Of a stretch of DNA of 64,000 nucleotides, positions 35,393 to 45,473 are shown piece by piece (position 1 is the stretch's first letter; each line of letters opens with the position of its first letter). The DNA is from Hydractinia symbiolongicarpus (Eukaryota; Cnidaria; Hydrozoa; Anthoathecata; Hydractiniidae): positions 13,950,001 to 14,014,000 of the forward strand of contig NC_079883.1 of assembly GCF_029227915.1 (NCBI RefSeq), in the 5' to 3' direction. The position numbers were made by a program, and so were the translations under genes. Below the pieces are notes generated by a model, which had not been told where the DNA came from, ran no database searches, and saw only the letters and a list, made by a program, of their open reading frames with translations.

Positions 35393-36289
35393 TTCCGATT
35401 TCAAACACGCATAATAATTACTCTCTTTCGGATATCATCCAAACTCAACATATCTTCAATTTAATGGTCTGAACATACCAGATGTGAAGATGAATTACGA
35501 ATTTGGTACCTGTTAGATTTAGGAAATTATTCTGAGAATAATAACGGAGAATGTACAGACATGTATGCTGTGCTTTATGATTAACTTAAATATTTGCAAC
35601 AAAATTTCAGTCACATTCTTTTAAAGTAACTTGGAAATTTACTTAAAAGATAAATGAATTCCTGTCATTCTAAATCTTGTGTGGAAATTTTGTTTGTTGT
35701 AAATTTGGAAATTTAGCTACGTTTTATGAAGTATAAAGCACAAACATAAGAGGATATAACAGGCGCTGAGAACGAGGTAGCGTTCATAAATTTTTTAGTT
35801 AAAATGTTGTTGTTTGACCCTAGATGTTTTTTAAATTCGACTTTTTGAATCTTAAAAACTCTTAAAGTGATTTTTAAATAAATATATATAGCTGCGATAT
35901 TATATAGGTAAAAAAAAGCGATAGCAAGCACTTATGTGCAGTTTTAGAAAGAATTGAAGAAAAATTATTGGCTAGAGCAGCTTTATGCTCAAATATATTT
36001 TTTAAACTAAAAGAAACCTAAAGCTAATTTTGCCATAAAAATCAAATCCAAGATTTCGATTGTCTTGTAAATCTACCTTAAGTTGCCAAAATGGATCCAT
36101 GACATTCTCAGGCCAATTATTGTTGTCTTGTGAAATGACTGTATGGCACCTTATGCTCAAAATGTCTAAAAAAGATGAGATAACTGTAGAAATTTTAAGA
36201 ATTCTATTCTAGGCTTCTTTTTAAGTTTATTATATATTTTAAGATTACACTTGAAAAAAGTGGAAATTATGTAAGAAAAATACAGAGAC

Positions 36290-36410
36290 ATGTATGTGGT
36301 CTGAAGATCCGACCCTGAAAGCTGTATGAAGCATCAAAAAAAGGAGATTAGTTTACGAAAAAGCTGCTGAATCAATTAATATCCCGAAACACACTTGACA
36401 AATAGTTGAC
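36290..36410 (+). pseudogene. Pipsqueak-type HTH fragment (pogo-like)
   Basis: One frame reads WSEDPTLKAV, stop, SIKKRRLVYEKAAESINIPK, matching the psq HTH pattern (W-x-x-x-x-L-x-x-A-x, then K-A-A-x-x-x-x-I-P) found at the N-terminus of pogo-like transposases. It contains stops and has no catalytic domain, and it lies between the two duplication arms. Confidence 0.45.
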
Positions 36411-38252
36411 TGGTCAGTTCAAATTATTTATTAAAGAAAATTTACATACAAAAATATTGGGCCAGTTCTGCCCAAATAAATTACAGAAATCAAAAGTAAC
36501 ATGATGTAATGGTTCCGAAAACCAGAGTACTGCACTGAATCGGATGTGTGGACTTAACTGCGAGACAGCATTAAATTATTTCCACAATTTGGAAAATGTT
36601 TTCCATATTAACAAATTTCTAAGCACACCAATTCAATACAACTGTACCCCACTTGGAATTGAAGATTGGAATCTAATTACCTTGGTTGTAAAAATTAGTG
36701 CGAGACACTTTAACTTGAGAAAACGAAGCATAATCATCATGTCATAAAGAAGTTGTTCCTGCTAGAATTACGTCTTTATATTTTAAGAGAGAAAATTTTG
36801 GCAAAAAAAGAAAAAAAGAGGTTTACACACAATTAAAATTACCAACACTGTCTGACAAGCTGTTAGAAAGATTGACCCAAAGAACACTATCCGAACGGCA
36901 GTTTCAAAGGCAAAAGTTGTCGTTATGAGAGAGGTGATTAGAACAAATATTTCAAAACCACATGACCTAATGAGTATTGACGACATCATATTGATGTCAA
37001 GTGGTATTGCAAAATTCAGCAAAAACCTCTCCAATATGACACCAGATAATATAAAGAAAATTGAAACTAACTTATAGGCTAAGTGTTAATAAAGCTTGGT
37101 TTGACTTTCGAAAAGGAGTTATTACTACTTTAGAATTTCATGACGTACACACAAAAATGTTATGTTTAAAAAAAAAATGAAAAAGGCACAGTCACATAGA
37201 GACCACATTAATTTGTTATTCATTAATAATGATTATAATTTTATGTTATCAAATATTCTAGCCGACGGTTGGAAGTTACAAGCTACAAATGTTTGTTTTG
37301 GTGCAAAGAATGATAGTTATGGTAAGTTTACATTAAAGCATACTGGCATCATCACAAAGTTGAAACTTAACCCTACGGATGAAGAAGTTATGTTGAATTG
37401 CGCACATAACCTTGGTAACATTGGCTCTTGTTGTCATATCATAAACAGTCGATTTATACCGCAATCACTGACAAAGACAATACAGTCATAATTCCGATTT
37501 CAAACACGCATAATAATTACTCTCTTTCGGATATCATCCAAACTCAGCATATCTTCAATTTAATGGTCTGAACATACCTGCCAGATGTGAAGATGAACTA
37601 CGAATTTGGTACCTGCTAGATTTAGGAAATTATTCTGAGAATAATAACGGAGAATGTACAGACGTGTATGCTGTGCTTTATGATTAACTTAAATATTTGC
37701 AACAAAATTTCAGTCACATTCTTTTAAAGTAACTTGGAAATTTATTTAAAAGATAAATGAATTCCTGTCATTCTAAATCTTGTGTGGAAATTTTGTTTGT
37801 TGTAAATTTAGAAATTTAGCTACGTTTTATGAAGTATAAAGCACAAACATAAGAGGATACAACAGGCGCTGAGAACGAGGTTGCATTCATAAATTTTTCA
37901 GTTAAAATGTTGTTGTTTTTTGCCCTAGAGGTTTTTTGAACTCGACTTTTTGAGTCTTAAAAACTCTTAAAGTGATTTTTAAATCGCAGCTATTATAGAT
38001 AGCAAGCACTTATGTGGAGTTTTAGAAAGAATTGAAGAAAATTTATTGGCTAGAACAGCTTGAGGCTCAAATATATTTTTTAAACTAAAAGAAACTCAAA
38101 GCTAATTTTGCCATAAAATCAAATCCGAGATTTCAATTGTCTTGTAAATCTACCTTAATTTGCCAAAATGGATCCATAACATTCTCCAGACCCATTTTTG
38201 TTGTCTTGTGACTGCATGGCACATCATGCTCAAAATGTCTAAAAAACTTTGT

Positions 38253-40950
38253 TCAGCACCAAGTGTTCAAGATGCTGCTGTTTAAGCATACAATGATAAT
38301 GCAGTAGGTGTTTAAATTTTTTAGAGCGATTTTGAATTTGCGTTTGGACAGTTGGCCAACAGATGTCGTTTTAAACTAAAAAAAAAGTTTCCATAAGAAA
38401 GTCAGCTCAGAAATCATCAGCGTTCAGTGAAAAGGAAAGCAACTAAAAATTATTAAAAAGAAATTCTTGGATAAAGGCACCAAGAAGGTTGCGGGAGAAT
38501 TTATTTAAATTTATATTTATTAATTAAAAAAAATCTTGTATTACGTTTTCTCCATTTTATATATTTTACATATTTTGTTTAGTAAAAATGCTATACTTTT
38601 AGAAAGGTAAGTTTGAAGAGTTAACCACATACAATGTTCAACTAATCAAAATTTGACTATAAATATTTCTTTTCATAGGTCTTACAGATATGCTGCTTAT
38701 AGGCAATTTTTCGCACTGAAAGAGTGTGAGACGAGTAACCCCACCACACCTTTTGTCAAACATTTCCCTCAGACACGCACCATTTGAACATGAGAATTGC
38801 ACTAAAAAACAATAAATAGTTTTCTCAGCATTTACATTTTGACCAATTAAATTTTTGTTTTTTATTTTTATAATTATTTATTTTAAATTTTGCTTAACTG
38901 AGTCATAGCTGCTTTCAGTATTAATTGTACCTTTTATGAAAAAACTACCTTACAATTTTAATTTCATGGATAGGAAATAATGGTTGATTTTAGCAGGAAC
39001 TTAACGTAAGTGTTTTATCCCTCCTTTTACTTGCAGGTATCACAAACAATATTTGAAAGATTTTATCAACCTGTATGGCTAAGCGCACAACCTAGATTTC
39101 CTATCACAGGACTAACAGCGTAACTGTGTTAAACAGTACTTTGTTAATTTTTCTGTCAACCGGATGTTGGTTTATCAAAGTGTGCACAGTCACTCCATGA
39201 GAACCAGGAGCTGCGCAAAAACGTCAAGTAGAAATATTTTACGGCACTTAAGGCTTTTTTTTAGCCTTATAGTGTTGATGCGTCCTTTAAAGGCCAAAAA
39301 ATGCCTGTCGTGGATGCCCTTAAGCAGGTAACTACGATGATGCCTTTCTACACGCGTACATGGAGGCCTTGGGAAAGCTTGGTGCTTCCCTATACAGCTT
39401 TGCCACGCATTTTGGTGTAGCAAAGAGTTGTGCAACACAACATGCTGCAATGCCTTCCTGAATTTCCCAAATTTTATGGAAAACCAACAAAGTCATCTTA
39501 CATGGATGCCTTGTGCTTGCAATTTGCAAATCACAAGCTCGTAGAACCATCATACGACGAAAATACGACGATAATGGTCATGTCAAGAAATCCAGAAAAA
39601 AAGAAAACGACATAAAAAATGTAAAGAGGTCAGTTTTTATTACTACGGTTGTTGTACTTTCTTAGTTGTATTTATGTTTCTACAATTTTTTATTTGCTCA
39701 TTTGTCGTAATATATACAGCAACGTCATTGAAATTATTTTCTGCTTTACACTCTCCTCAAAAAACTGTGTAAGTAACAATATCAGGGTAGTGCGTTGCGG
39801 TAAGTGACTGCGTTGACATCAGTGGTGACCCCAAGAGTGACATTTTTCATAAAGGTAGCGCTTTGCGCAAAGTGAGTGTCGACATCGGTGGTGACCCTGT
39901 CAAAGGAAGGGCAGGGCGGGTCTGGCAGGGTTCTTTCGAAGGAGTACCACTAGGTGAAAGGTTTCAGTGTGTGTGGGATTTAATTTTAATAATTTTAGCT
40001 CATAGTTCACACTTTTTAGTTTCTAACGTTTAAGTTGGTTTAAGTGAGAATATTTCAGCTGTTTTAGTAGACGTCAGGCATTTATTCCACCCACTGCTAC
40101 AATATGGAATGGCTTTCATAAAATAATGTTAAACATCGATATTGAAACCCTTCGAAGGCTAACTTTAACATTCAAGAGCTTGAGCTGCAAAAGATTAAGT
40201 CAGTGGGATTAGGTCAGTGCTGACAACTTGTCTGTTTAATTGCACATGATTAAAGACTACCTGAAAATAGCATTAACGCAATGTCGTTTAATGTATGGTT
40301 GTGACGGAGAGTTAAGATGACATAAATAAGCGCATCAATACATGGTGAGAAGCTAAATGAAATTCTGTGACCAAAGACAAAAAGAAACTAGTCTCCTGTT
40401 TAGGTTTCACAGCAGAAAGTCATGAATTTTAGACCAAATAAGAACAAAAGTGAGTATACGAGCTGCAAAATTAAATGAGTTTTTAAAGAACTGAATTAAG
40501 TGACATCATTCATTAATGTGCTGTGACAATTAAAAAAGAGAAAAAAAAGACTTGTTTTATACACACTTTAAGTAAGCGTTTATACCACAAGAAACAATGT
40601 CTGTTCCACTTCTTGATGTTTTGAACTAATGTTCTTTATTTTTTATCATTAGTAAAAATATTTGAAGACTGAAAAAACCCCAAAGAGTTTTAGAAAAGAC
40701 AACACAAAAAGTAAAAATAAAATATCAAATTGTAGATTAAATAGACATAAATGCAAGATTTGCTTTAATGCCTGCACTTACGCTTAGCACAAATCAATCA
40801 AACATCGGCTAATAATTCTAAGATAATAGTAGACTTAATTGCAGATCAATACAAAACCACAGTCCGCAAACAACCAGGTAAAATCAATTTATAAACTATC
40901 AAATGCAATCAGAATGTTTATAAAAAAGTATCATGAAATTAATAAAAAAT
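38253..40950. other. Mostly non-coding; weak decayed coding patch ~39,040-39,620
   Basis: Between 39,040 and 39,620 protein-like text (e.g. MPVVDALKQ, MEALGKLGASLYSFATHFGV) appears in changing frames, so a degraded gene or element is likely, but I cannot name it. Two imperfect copies of a motif ending in GGTGGTGACCC or GTGGTGACCCC lie at ~39,786-39,900. An AATAAA on the minus strand (TTTATT at 40,635-40,640) could be the TEDC1 polyadenylation signal. Confidence 0.4.
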
Positions 40951-42138
40951 CTACCTTCTGGGAACAGGCAAACAAACTAAATTTGGATATTCTTTATGTA
41001 GTAGGTCAGATAACCACAGTCTATTGTTCTCCTGCATCTTCTTTATTTCCATCACCAAATTCTCCAGAGTGCCAACATATTTTTCTGCAGTACCTTTTCC
41101 ATCTGATGCAACAAGTTTAGCCATTATTATCTCTGCAATGGCATGCCTCATAATGGAAAAATCTTCTTTAATCACTAACGCATCTCCTGCAGATTCTATT
41201 TTATTGCGTCTTTGATCTCCTAATATAGCCCCAAAAAGTTCAATGAACTTATCTGATTCTGATACAAGTAATGCATGTTTAAGTCTTTGACTACTTGTAA
41301 GTTGCTCAAAACTCGTGTTGACCGTTTGTGTTTGGCCACTTGCAACACTGCTCATCCATCGCCAAAACACAGTTTCATATTTTATCCACTTCAGGTGAAG
41401 CTTCAGCAGCATATTTTGTTTTGATAACATACCAACTAACTCTTTCTGCAATTTCAAGTTACCTTGCAGCAAAAATTCACACAGCGATATCGAAGAAAAC
41501 ATTTTGTTTGATTCATTGCTGTTTAACTCCTTGAGAATAATTGAATTATTACAACAAGCTGCCCTTTGTACTAAATTCTCATACTTTAAGATGGAAGAGC
41601 GTAGACCACGCATAGCAAAATCGATTTTTTTCTGCAATACGATGACAGCATTAAAATCTTTGTTTTTCAGTGTTTGGATTTGCTCATAGCAAACTGTTTC
41701 AGGAGTCAAGACAACCAGGCTATCCACTAACATACGCTTAACTTTCTTTCTTAATGAGTGCATCAAATTAAGTTTTACCAATAAAAATCCGAATATCAAA
41801 AGTATGTCTTGACTTGAAAATTCAGTCTCAGAGCAATTAACGAACTTATATAAGTGTGGATAATCAAGTTTATGAAGAACATACACCAACACGTCTTGCA
41901 AATAACCAATACGAATTTCAGTTTCTTTCTGTAATATTTCGTGCAATAGACACAATAAAAACGGTGTTGCTTCAGGCTTGTTGTACTTAGCCTGACGAAA
42001 AATATCCGGGCTAATCTTGCTGTATCCATGAAGAGATAGTATATGGGATAATGTCTCTATCACTTCCTTTATATTAAGAGGCTTACTCCCAGCACTCCTT
42101 TTTGTTCTGGTTTTACTACTATCCATTCGTTTACTCAT
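40951..42138 (-). CDS. TEDC1: TEDC1 homologue (tubulin epsilon and delta complex protein 1)
   Basis: This single exon encodes 395 residues from ATG 42,138 (MSKRMDSS) to TAG. The N-terminal block LSLHGYSKISPDIFRQAKYN with KPEAT (residues ~35-58) matches the hallmark segment of animal TEDC1 (formerly C14orf80: P-E-I-F-R-x-A-K-F-x-x-P-E-A-T). A central VCYEQIQTLK and LHLKWIKYETVFWRWMSSV (~265) also fit, where the human protein has LELKWLQ...LWRWMESV. The C-terminal third is helical with a probable coiled coil (YVGTLENLVMEIKKMQEN). Known role: with TEDC2, delta- and epsilon-tubulin it stabilises centriolar triplet microtubules. A 3' splice site (TTTTTTCAG/CAG) lies 4-7 bases before the ATG, and the STN1 homologue lies immediately upstream on the same strand, so expression probably depends on that transcript or on trans-splicing. 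Length is near the family's usual. Confidence 0.82.
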   Translation of the reverse strand: MSKRMDSSKTRTKRSAGSKPLNIKEVIETLSHILSLHGYSKISPDIFRQAKYNKPEATPFLLCLLHEILQKETEIRIGYLQDVLVYVLHKLDYPHLYKFVNCSETEFSSQDILLIFGFLLVKLNLMHSLRKKVKRMLVDSLVVLTPETVCYEQIQTLKNKDFNAVIVLQKKIDFAMRGLRSSILKYENLVQRAACCNNSIILKELNSNESNKMFSSISLCEFLLQGNLKLQKELVGMLSKQNMLLKLHLKWIKYETVFWRWMSSVASGQTQTVNTSFEQLTSSQRLKHALLVSESDKFIELFGAILGDQRRNKIESAGDALVIKEDFSIMRHAIAEIIMAKLVASDGKGTAEKYVGTLENLVMEIKKMQENNRLWLSDLLHKEYPNLVCLPVPRR

Positions 42139-44269
42139 GATCTGCTGAAAAAATAATAATATCAAATTCGTTATTGTTAACCCTCAGTTTTTTATACTAC
42201 TTTTCCCAAAAATCATTGTCTTGCGTATATATGCTTCCATGTAAAATTATAGTTGCTTACCAGATGTGTTCTGAAACTCCTTTGGAAGATCAAATTTTTG
42301 TTTATAAATCTCTCGACACTTTATTACTTCTGTCCAATGATATATTTCCAAGTTTGGATCAAGTTCCAAAGCTATTATATTTTGTCAAGGAAAAAATACT
42401 TAAAGATCAGTGTTTATGCTTGATGTGGATGCAACACTTTCAAAAACCACTTTCATCACAATGCAGAAAGGCACATTGTTTTAGTTCGTTTTTGATGGTT
42501 TTTTGATAAATAATAAAAACTGACTTGCTATAAACCAAAAATATAGACAATAAATAACATCAATCCTTATATAAACAGCATTGTTGTTAAATCATTCCAG
42601 TGAAAAACAAAAAGTGCAAACAGCGGAATTTATAAGGTAAAATAGCTTTTGACTCAATGCTCAATTACACAATATATAATACAAAAATACATAAATTTAC
42701 GTTTTCCATTTTTTGTAAGACATCAATGCAGAAAAGGATACTAAGTCTGTCTACTCTAAGTTCTCTCTTTCCACGAAATATGTTCAATTTTCCACAAACT
42801 GACACAAGTTGACCCAATTTATGTGAATCCAATTCTTCGTAAATAGTCTTGTTTAACCAAACACAACACTGAATCACTCCAGTACCATCATCTACTATAA
42901 AAAAAAGAAAGACAAAAACACATTAAATGATGGGAAAATAATATATACTTTTATAAAAAATTATCCAAGATCCATACACGTCAGTAAAATTCTGAGCAGT
43001 TGTCACTTGTTAAATTTATCAATATTCGTTGGACAGATCACATACAAAACAGTAACTATAATCTCTAGTTTTATTTTGGACAAGCATAAAATTTAATCAC
43101 TAATGTAATTCAACGAAATAAATTGCCATATGGCAAACTTTTAGTAATGGAAGATCTTGATAACATAAACAACCTAGACTGAAGGTTGGCCGTTATCTTT
43201 GAAAAATGTGCATTGACTTTCCCAAATACTAAACACCAACAGTCAAGTGCACAATCTTAACGTTGTACAAAATAAATGTTTACTTGTATGTTTAAAATGT
43301 TATTTTCCATTTACTAAACAGTCATTCAAATTTTAAAAATTTAAATAAACAGGGTTTAGACCACTTAAGGATTTATAGAGAGATCATTGTCGTAGCTAGT
43401 CTGGAAAATTACCAGTCTTTTCTACCTTATGTATATCTCACTAGAAACTTCCATTCAGCATAAATCATGGGCTGACTCACTGACTTACTTTTACTAAATT
43501 ATTTAAAAGATCTTTTCTGGTAATCAAAAGCATTGTATATACTGGCTTGAAGGGTAATAATTGCATAGTCAGGTGTTAAAAGAAAAAGCAAAGAGTATAT
43601 TTTAGCAGCAAAACAAACCCCTTAAAGCAATACCTCCAAATTTGATGAATAATTCTTTTTGCTCAATTCTAACAATGCAGCCAACGATTGCAAATCTTGT
43701 CACAGGATGTCCATACAATGCATAAACACCTGAAAACACAGTCCAATTACTTAAAAGCATGTTGTCCATTTGACTAAAATAATGCGTTTTATAAAGATTA
43801 AAAAGCATATAATATAAAAAATTAACTTAATTTGGTGATCCATTAGAATCTATTACAATAAAAAAAGACAGGAAGGAAAAGTGGTTAAAAAGTTGATGGT
43901 ATATGCAGCACGACATCACTTGCATTTATACAAACATAGACCATAGAATTTTGAGTCACAAGTCTAATCCTAACTAGTAAAGTTGTTTTAAAATATAACT
44001 TATTATTCATTTGTACTGTTCACCAGAGAACATAAGTTTTGATTTAGACAAAATAAAAAACTTTCAAGTATTTTTTTTAACATAGCAACACACTACATAC
44101 CTTCAAAGTCAAGCACCTGTGGCAATGTGTGAAGTTGAGATATGAACAATTTTATACCACACCGATGCAGAGGATCTAATCCCCAAAGTCTAACAGGAAG
44201 GTCAATGGAAACTACAGGTGCACTAGTGGCATTCACAATTGTGTTATTTTCTTCTTCATGTATATCCAT
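42131..44269 (-). CDS. STN1: STN1 homologue, OB-fold-only CST subunit
   Basis: Exons 44,269-44,101, 43,729-43,634, 42,894-42,742, 42,371-42,261 and 42,141-42,131 join without frame conflict to 179 residues plus stop. Hallmarks in order: LWGLDPL (28-34), GVYALYGHPVTRFAIVGCIV (57-76), FGVDDGTGVIQCCVWLN across the exon 2/3 junction, KRELRVDRLTLELDPN across the exon 3/4 junction, and IYKQKFDLP. Each aligns by eye with animal STN1 (LWGLDPV, GVFLYNGHPI, GVDDSTGVINC, REIHATTYYKVDDP). STN1 is the OB-fold subunit of CTC1-STN1-TEN1, which binds telomeric single-stranded DNA and helps polymerase alpha fill in the C-strand. The C-terminal winged-helix half (about residues 190-370 in humans) is absent. 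The final exon splices onto the TEDC1 exon; unspliced read-through would instead stop after four more codons at 42,247. The first ATG is chosen as the first in frame. Confidence 0.85.
42139..42260 (-). promoter_or_regulatory. STN1-TEDC1 intercistronic intron with dual 3' acceptors
   Basis: It begins with donor GTAAGC and ends in a pyrimidine tract with two adjacent acceptors (TTTTTTCAG at 42,145 and CAG at 42,142), both preserving the STN1 frame. No AATAAA or ATTAAA occurs on the minus strand between the STN1 donor and the TEDC1 ATG. It could serve as an ordinary intron or, in a lineage with spliced leaders, as a trans-splice site for TEDC1. Confidence 0.55.
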
Positions 44270-45473
44270 AAATATCACCAAAATATTATCGTTTTACTAT
44301 AATGATAGCATAGCAGAGCTTTAAGAAAAGAAATAAAATTTCTTGTGATTTTAAACTCAGCTCCCGAAATTACAGTAAATTGATCACAGAACTAAATTTA
44401 GCAAAAGTGTGATCTCTAACAATCACACTATTCTACTACCTGAAGATATCTTTAAAAAGATCACAATGTTTTGCAATAGAGAAACACAAGTATCATTTTT
44501 TAAGTTTGTAAACAACAACACCGAAAATTGAATATTTTTTTCAAATTTGAAATTCTCAAATATGAAAGTAATTCCAATTTACAGCATCTCATTCTTTCTT
44601 TCACAACAATGAACAAGTAAGGACACTTCCAATAAAATCATTTTTTATTTACAATACATGAAGCTATAGTAAACACATATCTCTGGAATTCACTAATATC
44701 AATCCTTGATAAAAAATAAAAAATATAAAAATTTACATGCATTAGACAGCCAATGTTGGCACAGCAAACAGAAAATGCAAATATATCACGTTTGTCTAAA
44801 AATATGGTTTCTGGGCAATATGGGTGTTAAATGCTGCAGGGTCTTAAAGAGTTACCATGGTGGGGTAGATGTTTCGGGCTTTTATATCATGAAAAATTAA
44901 CCATTTCTTATTATGGTTTGCTTTAAACCTTGAATTACAGTCTCATTTTACAGTTACTGAGCTGTGATGTGTGGTAGATTTTTAAGCAACAAAAATATAG
45001 TACAGTTTAATATGAATTAAATAAATAACTAATATAAAAAGGACAATCAGGATATTTATTACAGTGATAAAGACCGGTAAAGAAAACTGATAATTTCAGC
45101 ATCCTAAAACAAAAATGGAAACTTCCTATCATAAAAACATTCTTGTATACTACAGTAACAGTCCAGCATTAAAGAAGTCTATAAAATTAATGACATTGTC
45201 CACCACAACAGCTAAAACTGTTTCTATATATTTTTATGACTTGTGACTTTTCAGTGTGTCAGTATAACATAAAAATCATTGTTTATTTGGCAATCCAAAT
45301 TAAATCTACCTTTAGAATTACTTTCACTGTGAAACCGAGCTCACAACAATGTAACACCTTACGCAATTTGTATTCATACTATTTTGAAAAAAAATAAGCA
45401 CAACTTGTTACATGCAAGGGCAAAAAGGGTACAGTTTAGCTATTATTTGTAATTTTTTTGTCCTGGCACAGGG
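44270..45473. other. Intergenic region between STN1 and PREPL
   Basis: AT-rich, with minus-strand AATAAA candidates (TTTATT near 45,054 and 44,643) that could end the PREPL transcript. The STN1 promoter and any 5' UTR exon should lie here; no distinct element was resolved. Confidence 0.4.

Larger units (their letters stand above)
34645..38252. repeat. ~1.5-kb direct duplication (34,645-36,171 and 36,741-38,252)
   Basis: GTCATAAAGAAGTTGTTCC begins at 34,645 and at 36,741 (offset 2096). The copies stay colinear to ATGCTCAAAATGTCTAAAAAA near 36,170 and 38,250 with few substitutions and short indels. Each contains the same pseudogene 3' segment and the same ~107-codon frame (35,069-35,392 and 37,162-37,491). 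A ~570-base spacer (36,172-36,740) has a psq-HTH remnant. The close match means the duplication is much younger than the gene's decay. Confidence 0.92.

Noticed and set aside
39786-39900. LTR retrotransposon end, from the GGTGACCCC motifs
   Set aside because: There is no paired LTR, no primer-binding site that I can match to a tRNA, and no gag-pol text nearby.
42707-42742. The longer STN1 exon 3 ending at donor 42,706 (GTAAAT)
   Set aside because: Its phase does not match the next exon, whereas the donor at 42,741 (GTATCC) gives a gap-free match to animal STN1 (REL...LDPN).
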